Assembly (NCBI GenBank): GCA_943788195.1
Contig: CALSPH010000002.1
Span: 590,004 to 654,003, forward strand
Reading direction: 5' to 3'
Origin: an uncultured Bacteroidia bacterium
GTDB taxonomy: Bacteria > Bacteroidota > Bacteroidia > NS11-12g > UBA955
DNA length: 64,000 nt
Below the pieces are notes generated by a model that saw only the letters and a program-made list of their open reading frames with translations, ran no database searches and was not told the origin of the DNA. The translations under genes were made by a program, and so were the position numbers. This document shows positions 7,240 to 15,890 of the stretch, one piece after another. Numbering within the stretch: position 1 is the first letter of the stretch; each line of letters opens with the position of its first letter.

Positions 7240-8148
7240 TTGAATTTAAACATCTTCATCTACATCATCCTAAACCTACTTTTCCTACAATTGGTGGGTC
7301 TAGAGGAAAATTGGTCGATAAGAAGTCTTGAAATAATGAGTATCATCGGAATAGCCACCTTTGGTGTGGCACATGGAGCAATCGATCATGTGCTCTACCA
7401 ATCCAAAACTGTGACACCAGGTGCGGGGCATGCCCAGTTCATTATTCAATACCTCATCGTAGCAGCACTTTTTGCATTGCTTTGGTTTGTAGCACCTGTC
7501 ATTGCACTCATGCTATTTTTAATCATATCAGCCTATCATTTTGGGCAATCGCAATACACAGGGTTGGTGTCCTTGTCTAAAGGGTTAAAAGGGATGTTAT
7601 ATTTCTCTTGGGGCGGACTAGTGCTTAGTTTCATGTTTTTATTTAAACCAAATGATTTTAATAGCATATCGGGGTTGGATCAAGATCTAGAAAGTGCTTT
7701 GATTTGGGCAGTTGAAAATGCCCAAACATTTACCCTAACTTTTTTCATATCCTTTCTATCCCTTTTTATCTATTTAATAGCACAACGGAAGATAAATCAT
7801 CAGCAGGCAGGAATGGAGGTATTTCTATTGGGTTTAATTGTGTGTTCATTTTATCTTTTGCCTGCATTTATAGCTTTTAGTTTGTTTTTTGTGGTGGTTC
7901 ATTCGTCCAAGGTCATCGCCCAGGAATATGATTACTGCAAAAAAGAAAAAATTATTCAATCCAAGTCATCCTTCTTAAGACTGTTTTTGCCTTTGACACT
8001 GGTTTCCATGGCGGGTATTGTGCTCACTTATTTTACCGCAAGGCAGCTTTCAAAATTATCCGATTTATGGGTATTTGCCCTCTTGGTATTGCTTTCTTCA
8101 GTCACCCTACCCCATGCTTTTGTTATGGAGCGGTTTTATAAAAATTAA
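7240..8148 (+). CDS. blh: Brp/Blh family beta-carotene 15,15'-dioxygenase
   Basis: This roughly 302-residue, very hydrophobic protein splits beta-carotene into two all-trans retinals, the chromophore for the rhodopsin encoded just upstream. The iron-binding histidine motifs of the family are in place: GVAHGAIDH (His45, His50), SAYHFGQSQ (His100), VVVHSSK (His221) and TLPHAFVMERFY (His292). About eight membrane segments are visible. No ATG fits the N-terminus; TTG at 7240 is the best start because the first membrane helix begins at once and the next in-frame ATG (residue 33) would remove it. No second terminator or strong -7 box was identified before it, so its promoter is uncertain. Confidence 0.92.
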   Translation: MNLNIFIYIILNLLFLQLVGLEENWSIRSLEIMSIIGIATFGVAHGAIDHVLYQSKTVTPGAGHAQFIIQYLIVAALFALLWFVAPVIALMLFLIISAYHFGQSQYTGLVSLSKGLKGMLYFSWGGLVLSFMFLFKPNDFNSISGLDQDLESALIWAVENAQTFTLTFFISFLSLFIYLIAQRKINHQQAGMEVFLLGLIVCSFYLLPAFIAFSLFFVVVHSSKVIAQEYDYCKKEKIIQSKSSFLRLFLPLTLVSMAGIVLTYFTARQLSKLSDLWVFALLVLLSSVTLPHAFVMERFYKN

Positions 8149-8312
8149 TTGCCATTTTACCCATTTACGCACCTTGGAATGACCCTAGGGCCCAGTCTTC
8201 TGAGTGAATGCAATGAGCCAAGCATAAACAAAACGATAAAAAGCGCACCACAATCATTTACTGCCACATTATACCTATTTTTGAATTACACCCAAATTGA
8301 ATAAAGCACGCC

Positions 8313-8810
8313 ATGGATACCACTCAAATTAAACTCGTTGAAATTGCCATTGCCCTGGCCATTTATATCATTCTCAGAGTAGTGATTAACAAATCCATTG
8401 ACCGCACCCTTACCGGCCGTATTATGGTGAAGTCTCGTGCGAAAATTGTAAAGAAAGCCACCAACCTTATTTTGCTTACCGCCCTATTTACCTTCATCTT
8501 AATTCTTTTTGGGGTCAATCAATCTGAAGTCGCCTTTTTTATGGGCTCCATCTTTACGGTCATTGGCATTGCCTTGTTTGCCCAATGGTCTATCCTATCC
8601 AACATCACCGCTGGGTTGATTTTGTTCTTTTATCACAATGTTAAACTGGATGATGTGATTACGATAATCGATAAGGATTATGAAGTAGAAGGAAGGGTCA
8701 GTGATATTGGGCTCTTTTTTGTGATTCTCAAATCCAACGAAGGCGAAGTAATTTCCATCCCCAGCAATGTGTTTATTCAAAAAATGATTCGGAAGCGGAT
8801 GAAGGGGTAA
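8313..8810 (+). CDS. small MscS-family mechanosensitive channel
   Basis: The 165-residue protein has two or three membrane helices in residues 5-110. The pore-helix and beta-domain junction of the MscS family follows: AQWSILSNITAGLILFFYHN, then KLDDVITI and a beta-rich part ending in a VISIPSNVF segment. MscS channels gate ions and small solutes under membrane tension in the inner membrane. This version is much shorter than E. coli MscS (286 residues) and lacks the alpha/beta C-terminal vestibule domain. It may be a minimal channel or an MscS-like regulator. It stands alone, with about 160 bp of repeat-containing intergenic DNA before it. Confidence 0.82.
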   Translation: MDTTQIKLVEIAIALAIYIILRVVINKSIDRTLTGRIMVKSRAKIVKKATNLILLTALFTFILILFGVNQSEVAFFMGSIFTVIGIALFAQWSILSNITAGLILFFYHNVKLDDVITIIDKDYEVEGRVSDIGLFFVILKSNEGEVISIPSNVFIQKMIRKRMKG

Positions 8811-8946
8811 TGGATTAAACTATAGGCAGTAGGTCTATTAACTGAAGTACCCCTCGTGATTTTTTACCCCTTTGACCGGAGATTTTCGCAGTGTCTTTAA
8901 TCGGTTTGATTTTTAAAAATTTAAAGATTAAAAAAATCAATAATCC

Positions 8947-8954
8947 TATCTTTG
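8947..8954 (+). promoter_or_regulatory. -7 promoter box of the OYE gene
   Basis: TATCTTTG matches TAnnTTTG and ends 12 nt before the ATG at 8967. Confidence 0.45.
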
Positions 8955-8966
8955 CCCATCCTACTC

Positions 8967-10043
8967 ATGCAACTCTTTCTGCCTAACACCCTACATCACC
9001 TTGAACTTTCTTCGAGCATTGCCATGGCGCCTTTAACCCGAAGGCGATGCGACCGAGCCCATGTGCCCACAGAGATTATGGAGACCTATTACGCACAACG
9101 TGCAGGTGCAGGGCTTATTATTGCTGAGGGCACCTCACCTTCGCCCAATGGTGCAGGCTATGCCAACATGCCGGGTTTGTACAATACAACCCAAATGGAA
9201 GCATGGAAAAAGGTCACCGATCGGGTGCATCAAGCGGGTGGAAAAATTATACTGCAAGTCATGCATACGGGAAGAATCAGTCATGCCAATAATTTGGATG
9301 AAGGTGCGCAGGTTTTAGCGCCTTCCGCCATCCCGCAAGCAGGCGAAATTACCACCTATGAATTGGACAAACAACCCTATCCTGTGCCAAAAGCCATGAG
9401 TAGGACAAAGGTAAAAGAATGCATTCAAGAATATGCCCAATGCGCCCGACTCGCCATGGATGCTGGATTTGACGGCATTGAAATCCATGGAGCCCACGGC
9501 TATTTGCCCAATCAGTTTTTTAATGAATCGAGTAATCAGCGCAGTGATGAATACGGAGGCAATCGAGAAAACCGCTTGCGCTTTTTGATGGAGGTGATTG
9601 AAGCTTGTGGTCAAGCTATTGGTTTCCAGAAAGTAGGTTTGCGCATCTCCCCGTTCAGCTATGCAGATACCCAAGAAAATGAAAACGAATTGGTGGCACT
9701 GTATACCTTGCTTGCCATGCAATTGAATGATTTTCCACTCGCCTATCTTCATCTCAGCCACATGGGTGAGGCGGTGGGCATTAAATTTGAGCTTTGGAAG
9801 ACCATTCGCAAAACGTACCAAGGAAACCTCATGCTCTGCGGAGATTTTACCCTAGAAACGGCAGAACGAGCCATCCAAAACGGAGATGCCAATCTCATTG
9901 CCTTTGGAAGAGATTACATTGCCAACCCAGACTTGGTGGAGCGCTTTAAAAATAACTGGCCTTTAGCAGAACGAGACCGTACGCATTGGTACACCAATGG
10001 TGCACAAGGCTTGATTGATTGGCCGAGGTATTGGGAGGGTTAG
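8967..10043 (+). CDS. Old Yellow Enzyme family NADH:flavin oxidoreductase
   Basis: The 358-residue protein is an FMN-containing TIM-barrel ene-reductase like NemA/OYE. Signatures are AMAPLTRRR near the N-terminus, LQVMHTGRISH, the active-site pair in GIEIHGAHGYLPNQF (His...His/Asn region), the SNQRSDEYGGNRENRLRF segment and the FMN-phosphate loop CGDF...IAFGRDYIANPDL. The family reduces activated C=C bonds or nitro groups with NAD(P)H, so a detoxification or redox role is likely; the substrate cannot be read. The start is the ATG at 8967. An earlier TTG at 8952 lies inside the -7 box TATCTTTG (8947-8954). Confidence 0.93.
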   Translation: MQLFLPNTLHHLELSSSIAMAPLTRRRCDRAHVPTEIMETYYAQRAGAGLIIAEGTSPSPNGAGYANMPGLYNTTQMEAWKKVTDRVHQAGGKIILQVMHTGRISHANNLDEGAQVLAPSAIPQAGEITTYELDKQPYPVPKAMSRTKVKECIQEYAQCARLAMDAGFDGIEIHGAHGYLPNQFFNESSNQRSDEYGGNRENRLRFLMEVIEACGQAIGFQKVGLRISPFSYADTQENENELVALYTLLAMQLNDFPLAYLHLSHMGEAVGIKFELWKTIRKTYQGNLMLCGDFTLETAERAIQNGDANLIAFGRDYIANPDLVERFKNNWPLAERDRTHWYTNGAQGLIDWPRYWEG

Positions 10044-10271
10044 AATAATTATTCAATGCATTAAATGGATGCTCAATATTCAAAAGGCTTGGTATAATTT
10101 TGAAAGCAAACGGGATAAATCCCTTAATCCACCTACCTACCCACGTTTAAGTTGGTGGCTACCTTTTTCAAATGAGTTTTAGACAAATACAAAAAGAGTG
10201 TATTAAGGTCCATCTAACAAAAATCCACCCCACATACCTCCTCTTTTCTCCGAATTGTGCATCTTTGAAAA

Positions 10272-11357
10272 ATGAAACAATCTTTACCTCAATTGAGTAA
10301 GCTTTTGCTCCTTTTGGCTTGCATCTGTTTTGGGGGCTTACAGAGCGAAGCACGCAGAACCTTGCGTGTGGGCTATAAAATTCTTCCCCCTTTTGTAGTG
10401 GAAACAGAAGGCCAAGGCTTGACTGGTCCCTCGGTTTGGTTGTGGGAACACCTGGCCAAAGACAAAGGAATCAAATATGAATATGTTCCCATGTCCTTGG
10501 AAGGGTTGCTGGATGGACTGGAAATGAAAACCATTGACGTATGTCTCTCGCCTTTAACTATTACCGCAGATCGTTCGGAAGTGATGGATTTTACGGCTCC
10601 TTATCACACCACCTATGCTTCCATATTAAAACCCAAACTCAGTCCCATACAGAAATCCTGGCGCTTTATTCGTTCCTTTTTCTCCCTTAATTTCTTGCGT
10701 GCATTGGCGGCTTTGGCCTTTGTGATTTTAATCTTTGGCTTGTTAATTTGGCTTTTTGAACGCAAGCACAACCATGAGGAGTTTGGGGGTAAAATGAAGG
10801 GAATCTGGGAAGGTTTTTGGTGGTCGGCCGTTACCATGACCACGGTGGGGTATGGCGATAAATCGCCCCGCACCATTGGAGGCCGAATTGTTTCTTTAAT
10901 CTGGATGTTCACAGCCATCATGATCATCTCTGGTTTTACGGCCAGTATTGCTTCCTCATTAACCATGGACAGCATGATGTCTACCCATAACGAGCTAGAA
11001 GATTTCAAAGAACTTAAGTTGGGTACCATTGAAAAATCGGTTACCAGTGAATGGCTCACCACGCATTTTTTTTACGATAAAAAAGAGTATCGTACAGTTG
11101 AGCAAATGTTGCGTGCCATGGACAATGGAAAGATCGATGCCATTGCCTATGATCAACCCATCCTGCAAACCATTGTCAATACCGATAGCACCTCGCACTA
11201 TGGGTTGGAGGATATCATGTTCAATCCGCAGTTCTATGCCTTTGGCATGAGCAAGAAGTTACCCCAAAAATTGCGCGATGAAATCAACCACGCTATGCTG
11301 TACAATACAGAAAAAATGGAATGGAAGATCTTGTTAGCGGAAATGGGATTGCAATAG
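10272..11357 (+). CDS. GluR0-like ligand-gated potassium channel
   Basis: The 361-residue protein combines a periplasmic binding domain split in two with a pore. After a signal peptide (about 1-27), lobe 1 (30-120; TLRVGYKILPPFVV, ITADRSEVMDFTAPY) binds amino-acid-type ligands. A helix (140-163), a re-entrant P-loop with the K+ selectivity signature TTVGYGD (190-196) and a second helix (205-228) follow, then lobe 2 (about 240-361; GTIEKSVTSEWL, AYDQPI). This is the order of cyanobacterial GluR0, the prokaryotic relative of ionotropic glutamate receptors. It probably opens a K+ pore in the inner membrane on ligand binding. ATG 10272 lies 4 nt after CATCTTTG, a near-consensus -7 box. Ligand unknown. 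Confidence 0.9.
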   Translation: MKQSLPQLSKLLLLLACICFGGLQSEARRTLRVGYKILPPFVVETEGQGLTGPSVWLWEHLAKDKGIKYEYVPMSLEGLLDGLEMKTIDVCLSPLTITADRSEVMDFTAPYHTTYASILKPKLSPIQKSWRFIRSFFSLNFLRALAALAFVILIFGLLIWLFERKHNHEEFGGKMKGIWEGFWWSAVTMTTVGYGDKSPRTIGGRIVSLIWMFTAIMIISGFTASIASSLTMDSMMSTHNELEDFKELKLGTIEKSVTSEWLTTHFFYDKKEYRTVEQMLRAMDNGKIDAIAYDQPILQTIVNTDSTSHYGLEDIMFNPQFYAFGMSKKLPQKLRDEINHAMLYNTEKMEWKILLAEMGLQ

Positions 11358-11386
11358 GTGCAGCACGCAGTAAAAAACAATCTTGA

Positions 11387-12064
11387 TTACTTGCCAATTA
11401 AATTAAAGGCAAAATGCTCCATCACCGTTTTGAGCTGACTGTAATCTTCCCTTTTAACCTCAATATCCGTTAATCGGTTTAAATGCTGCGCATAAAAAAC
11501 TTGCGAATTGGACATTTCCAGCAAAGTGCTTGCTAGAACTCTGGGGTAAGGATAGCTCGGGTTCAATGCTTCAAATAGGTGAACGAATTTTTCGGCCAGT
11601 TTCTTATAGGTTAGAAAAAGCCCTTTCTTGTTCTCCTTATCCACCAGCTTGGTGTGGTACACTTTGGTACTTTCTGCAATAACTATATGATGCAATAATT
11701 TCAAATCAATATCTGTTTGGGTAAATTCATCTTCCGAGGCATCGGCAATAATCGCAATGGCAATGGACAACTTTTGTTTATCGTCATCAATATTATTCCA
11801 ATTGATATCAATTACATAATCAATCCACTCCCAATACCAGGTCATGATGTACAGAAGCAGGAGGTGTTTATTTTCAAAGTATCGATAGATGGAAGCCTCA
11901 GTAGAGTTGATTTCGTGCGCCAGTTTTTTGAATGTAAAAAGCTCAAAACCCAGCTTTTCAATTAGCACAACACTCTGAATGATAATCTTTTTTCCCAAAC
12001 TGCTTTCTTGGGGATCCCTCAAAAACAGCTTTTGATTCAGGATGAGTTTAACATCAATGGACAT
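11387..12064 (-). CDS. TetR/AcrR family transcriptional regulator
   Basis: The 225-residue protein has an N-terminal TetR helix-turn-helix at about residues 25-70 (VLIEKLGFELFTFKKLAHEI, then STEASIYRYFENKHLLL), followed by a helical ligand-binding domain of about 150 residues. Such proteins are usually repressors released by a small ligand. The gene is divergent from a SulP transporter, and a 28-bp imperfect palindrome sits over the transporter promoter, so that gene is its likely target. The ATG at 12062-12064 is used; the TTG three codons upstream adds nothing conserved. It converges on the GluR0-like gene with a 29-bp gap. Confidence 0.85.
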   Translation of the reverse strand: MSIDVKLILNQKLFLRDPQESSLGKKIIIQSVVLIEKLGFELFTFKKLAHEINSTEASIYRYFENKHLLLLYIMTWYWEWIDYVIDINWNNIDDDKQKLSIAIAIIADASEDEFTQTDIDLKLLHHIVIAESTKVYHTKLVDKENKKGLFLTYKKLAEKFVHLFEALNPSYPYPRVLASTLLEMSNSQVFYAQHLNRLTDIEVKREDYSQLKTVMEHFAFNLIGK

Positions 12065-12140
12065 GAGATTCAAATATAGTACCCTGTCCTAAGTTTTTAT
12101 ACATATGAAACAAAAAATAGTAAGTTTAGTAAACACGATA

Positions 12141-12168
12141 GTAATACTATTATATATGATATTATTAC
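12141..12168. promoter_or_regulatory. putative TetR operator over the SulP promoter
   Basis: The 28-bp stretch starts GTAATA and ends TATTAC, and 24 of its 28 positions are self-complementary. It lies just upstream of and almost touching the -7 box TATATTTG (12170-12177) of the SulP gene. A nested 13-bp palindrome ATAGTAATACTAT lies at 12138-12150. The place fits repression by the divergent TetR protein; that is inference. Confidence 0.5.
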
Positions 12169-12169
12169 T

Positions 12170-12177
12170 TATATTTG
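12170..12177 (+). promoter_or_regulatory. -7 promoter box of the SulP gene
   Basis: TATATTTG matches TAnnTTTG and ends 16 nt before the ATG at 12194. The putative operator occupies the -33 to -7 spacer. Confidence 0.5.
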
Positions 12178-12193
12178 GTAAAAATTCGGGCAT

Positions 12194-13798
12194 ATGAAAA
12201 ACAAAGCAGACTTAGATGTAAGACATAATTTGGCATACGATCTCCCTGCAGGTATTATCGTATTTTTAGTTGCCGTGCCCCTTTGTTTAGGAATCGCATT
12301 GGCCTCTGGAGCGCCCTTGTTTTCAGGAATAATTTCAGGGATTGTTGGAGGTATTGTGGTGGGCATTTTTAGCGGATCCCAATTGGGCGTTAGTGGCCCT
12401 GCAGCAGGTTTAGCGGTAATTGTACTCAGTGCAATAAGCGAACTGGGGGCGTTTGACATCTTCTTATTAGCAGTTGCCATTTCTGGTTTGATTCAGTTTC
12501 TCTTGGGGGTTTTGCAAGCTGGAATTATTGGATACTATTTTCCTAATGCAGTGATCAAAGCCATGCTCGCCGGGATCGGTTTGATTATTATTCAAACGCA
12601 ATTGGAGCATGCATTAGGTTGGGGTGGTTTTAACCTGTTTGATATAGAAGGTGGAAACATTTTCAATGAAATTGCGGTCATGTTTCAATCCATTAGTCCT
12701 GGGGCAGCCTTGATAAGCGCAATATCACTCGCCTTACTAATCCTATGGGAGCGCCCTTTTATGAAAAGAATAAAACTGTTTCAAATTATTCAAGGCCCTT
12801 TGGTGGTTGTTTTACTTGGCATTGTGTTGCAAATAATGTTTAAGGGATCCAATTGGGCACTGAGCTCCGAACAAATTGTAGCGATACCTGTTCCAGAAAA
12901 CATTGGGGCATTTTTTGGTCAATTCAGTTTGCCGAATTTTAGTCATTGGAATAACCCCGATGTCTGGGTTGTTGCCTTGACCTTGGCAGCCATTTCCAGT
13001 ATTGAGACCTTATTGTGCATGGAGGCAACCGATAAATTAGACCCCTTTAAAAGGGTAACGCCTGCCAATCAAGAACTTAAAGCACAAGGCATTGGAAATT
13101 TGGTGAGCGGTTTAATTGGCGGGCTTCCTGTTGTTCAGGTTATCGTGCGAGGCACTACGAACATCCAGTCCGGAGGTAGAACCAAAATGGCTTCGATTTT
13201 CCATGGAATTTTATTGTTGGTGTGCGCCATGAGCATCCCAAAAATTTTGAATCTAATTCCATTATCCAGTCTTGCGGCAATTTTATTGATGGTGGGCTAT
13301 AAGTTAACCAAGCCCATTTTATATAAAAACATGTATAAGCTGGGTTCGAGCACCTTTATACCCTTTATGGTAACGATTATAGCTATATTGATAACCAATT
13401 TACTCACAGGCATTGGCATTGGGTTAGTTGTGGCCATTTTCTACGTGCTCTACAACAATTATAGACGACCCTTTAACTTTGAAATGGGATCACAAAAAGA
13501 TGGAATTATTCGAATTGAGCTATCTGAGGATGTCAGTTTCTTGAATAAGGCCAATATCCAAAGAGCACTTAACAAGATTCCAAATAATTCACATGTAATC
13601 ATAGATGGCAGTCGATGTAAAAGTATGGACCAAGATGTAGTTGAGATAATTGAAGATTTTGCGATCCATTGTAAATATTCACACATTCGTTTGGATTATA
13701 TCCAACCCAAAATCAAGACGCAACAAATGGAAACGCCCTGGAAAGCATTGGAGCATGCAATTAAAAGCTTGCCCAAGGCATTGCACATTAATGACTAA
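12194..13798 (+). CDS. SulP (SLC26) family anion transporter
   Basis: The 534-residue inner-membrane protein has the SulP start DLPAGIIVFLVAVPLCLGIALASGAPLFSGI, the conserved SGPAAGLAV motif, about 12-14 membrane segments to residue 420, and a short STAS-like domain (about 430-510; IIRIELSEDVSFLNKANI, VIIDGSRCKSMD). SulP proteins move sulfate, bicarbonate, dicarboxylates or similar anions, mostly with Na+ or H+. The NTM pattern resembles the bicarbonate-type proteins often found in rhodopsin-bearing flavobacteria, so bicarbonate uptake is a reasonable guess, but substrate cannot be read from sequence. Expression is probably controlled by the divergent TetR protein. Confidence 0.92.
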   Translation: MKNKADLDVRHNLAYDLPAGIIVFLVAVPLCLGIALASGAPLFSGIISGIVGGIVVGIFSGSQLGVSGPAAGLAVIVLSAISELGAFDIFLLAVAISGLIQFLLGVLQAGIIGYYFPNAVIKAMLAGIGLIIIQTQLEHALGWGGFNLFDIEGGNIFNEIAVMFQSISPGAALISAISLALLILWERPFMKRIKLFQIIQGPLVVVLLGIVLQIMFKGSNWALSSEQIVAIPVPENIGAFFGQFSLPNFSHWNNPDVWVVALTLAAISSIETLLCMEATDKLDPFKRVTPANQELKAQGIGNLVSGLIGGLPVVQVIVRGTTNIQSGGRTKMASIFHGILLLVCAMSIPKILNLIPLSSLAAILLMVGYKLTKPILYKNMYKLGSSTFIPFMVTIIAILITNLLTGIGIGLVVAIFYVLYNNYRRPFNFEMGSQKDGIIRIELSEDVSFLNKANIQRALNKIPNNSHVIIDGSRCKSMDQDVVEIIEDFAIHCKYSHIRLDYIQPKIKTQQMETPWKALEHAIKSLPKALHIND

Positions 13799-13864
13799 TC
13801 GTTATTTAATAAAGCTTCATATTCCGCAAAACGATACTCCTATATTGGCTTAAAATGGTTCATT

Positions 13865-15232
13865 TTACTTCTTGAAAAAGGATTGATCGACCGGCTTAAT
13901 ACTGAGGTTACATACCAATCCGATCACCAACAAGCCGGCCATGATATACATGGTAGTTGAATAAGCCTGAGCAGGCGCAATTTGCAGCTCTTCGATTTGA
14001 TAGGCTCGGATATAGTTAACCAAAACTGGGCCTAAAATGGCCGCGAATGACCATGCTAAGAGCAATCGCCCATGGATAGCGCCTACCTCTTTGGTGCCAA
14101 ATAGATCGCTTAAATAAGCGGGTACGGTAGCAAAACCTCCACCATACATACTGATAATCAGCGCGAAGCATCCCACAAAAAGAATCACACTTCCCGATTC
14201 ACCTGCAAAAGGAACCAAAACATATAGCGCTGCACCCAAAATAAAGAACACATTGTAAGTATGCTTTCTTCCGATGCGATCGGAAAGTGAAGACCAAATA
14301 AACCGTCCTAGCATATTAAAAATACTTAATAAGCCCACAAAGCCTGCAGCAGCAGCAGCACCCACCACCGCATCGGGTGGAACAGAATCTGCTGAAAACA
14401 TTTCCTGTATCATAACCGATGCCTGACCGAGTACACCAATGCCTGCGGTTACATTTAATGCTAAAACCGCAAAGAGCAAATAAAATTGAGGTGTTTTGAT
14501 GGCTTGGTTCGCGTCCACATAATCTCCAGCAGTTCGATGAAGGGAATTGGAATCTGGCACCCACCCGGCTGGGGTCCAGTTTACTAGCGGGATTTTTATA
14601 ATAAGCACGCCAAACATCATAATTGCAAAATAAATTAGACCCATAGTCACAAAAGTTTGGGCTACTCCAGTAGAGTTTGTCGATGAGAAATAACGCATCA
14701 ATCCGATTGCCAAAGGACTAGCTATCATGGCACCTCCGCCAAATCCCATAATGGCCATTCCAGTAGCCATTCCAGGTCGGTCTGGGAACCACTTAATTAG
14801 GGTAGATACCGGTGAAATATACCCTATTCCCAATCCAATCCCTCCGAGTAACCCATGGCCTAAATAAATCAACCAAATTTGATGAAGAGAAACGCCCAAT
14901 GCAGCAACCATGAAACCTCCAGCAAAGCAAATGGCCGAGATAAACATAGCTTTTCGCGGACCTACTCGTTCCAGCCATTTACCAAATAATGCAGCGGAGG
15001 CTCCCAGTGTAAACAAGGCAATCGAAAAGATCCAACCGATGGCAGTCAGTTTCCAATCTCCGGCAATGGAAGCATCGATGCCTTGAATTCGGGTTAAGGG
15101 TATATTAAAAACGCTGTATGCATAGATTTGGCCAATACATAGGTGTATCGCCAGGGCAGCGGGTGGCACTAACCAACGATTAAAGCCCGGCTTAGCCACG
15201 GTTCGATCTCTATGAAGAAACTGATTTGCCAC
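13865..15232 (-). CDS. OFA-family MFS transporter (oxalate:formate antiporter-like)
   Basis: The 455-residue protein is a 12-helix major facilitator. The opening RWLVPPAALAIHLCIGQIYAYSVF and the GLLGGIGLGIGYISPVSTLIKWFPDRPGMATG region are typical of the OFA family. Members exchange oxalate/formate or import monocarboxylates such as pyruvate or lactate; the substrate here is unknown. The cytoplasmic loop motif (GKWLERVGPRKAM) and the second-half copy (SDRIGRKHTYNVFF) are intact. It converges on the SulP gene, and lies 26 bp downstream of the response-regulator gene on the same strand. Confidence 0.9.
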   Translation of the reverse strand: MANQFLHRDRTVAKPGFNRWLVPPAALAIHLCIGQIYAYSVFNIPLTRIQGIDASIAGDWKLTAIGWIFSIALFTLGASAALFGKWLERVGPRKAMFISAICFAGGFMVAALGVSLHQIWLIYLGHGLLGGIGLGIGYISPVSTLIKWFPDRPGMATGMAIMGFGGGAMIASPLAIGLMRYFSSTNSTGVAQTFVTMGLIYFAIMMFGVLIIKIPLVNWTPAGWVPDSNSLHRTAGDYVDANQAIKTPQFYLLFAVLALNVTAGIGVLGQASVMIQEMFSADSVPPDAVVGAAAAAGFVGLLSIFNMLGRFIWSSLSDRIGRKHTYNVFFILGAALYVLVPFAGESGSVILFVGCFALIISMYGGGFATVPAYLSDLFGTKEVGAIHGRLLLAWSFAAILGPVLVNYIRAYQIEELQIAPAQAYSTTMYIMAGLLVIGLVCNLSIKPVDQSFFKK

Positions 15233-15258
15233 TTAGTATGTTATTAACTGTTTCAAAA

Positions 15259-15888
15259 CTATACTAAGCCCTCCAAATTACTGGCAATCCAATCTTTTAA
15301 ACGCTTTTTAATGCCCGCTTTTTTTAATTTGAGCCCCATGTTATAGCGCTGATTACTGATGGTTCGGGTTGATAGAAATAAGATCTGCGCAATTTCTTTG
15401 GTGCTTTTATTGGCCGCAATCAAGCGCATAATCGTCCGTTCGGATGGACTGAAATCGATGGCAGTGCCTGCACGATTGGCTTTGGGATGATGGATTAATC
15501 CTTGAATGACGGATTGCTCTATATAGATGTTACCTGATTTCACTTGGTCTAAACAAGTAATGATTTCTTCCATAGCATGTTCTTTCAGCAGGTAACCTGC
15601 AGCACCGGCCTGCATGGCTTCGGAAAAAAAGTGTTCTTCCTTATGCAAGGTCATGATGATAAACTTGGGCGAGTCGCCTTTGAACTCTTGCATGATTTCA
15701 ATTCCAGTTCGTCCAGGCATTTCAATATCCAAAATAACGAGATCCACGGGATGTGTACGGATGTAATTCAAGCAGGAGAGGCCATTCTTAAATGATGCTA
15801 CCACCTCATAATGGTGTTCTTCCAGAACGGTTCGCAGGCCCAATAAAATCAATTCATGATCATCTGCAATGACTACTTTTTGCCTCAT
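15259..15888 (-). CDS. NarL/FixJ family response regulator
   Basis: The 209-residue protein has a receiver domain (acidic pair Asp9-Asp10, phospho-acceptor Asp54 in VILDIEMPG, Thr80, Lys102) and a C-terminal LuxR-type helix-turn-helix (FSPSERTIMRLIAANKSTKEIAQILFLSTRTISNQR). Phosphorylation by a histidine kinase would control DNA binding. No kinase gene is nearby, so the partner is unknown. It starts 2 bp after the end of the L,D-transpeptidase gene and is probably co-transcribed with it, which hints at a link to the cell wall or to stress. Confidence 0.94.
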   Translation of the reverse strand: MRQKVVIADDHELILLGLRTVLEEHHYEVVASFKNGLSCLNYIRTHPVDLVILDIEMPGRTGIEIMQEFKGDSPKFIIMTLHKEEHFFSEAMQAGAAGYLLKEHAMEEIITCLDQVKSGNIYIEQSVIQGLIHHPKANRAGTAIDFSPSERTIMRLIAANKSTKEIAQILFLSTRTISNQRYNMGLKLKKAGIKKRLKDWIASNLEGLV

Positions 15889-15890
15889 CC

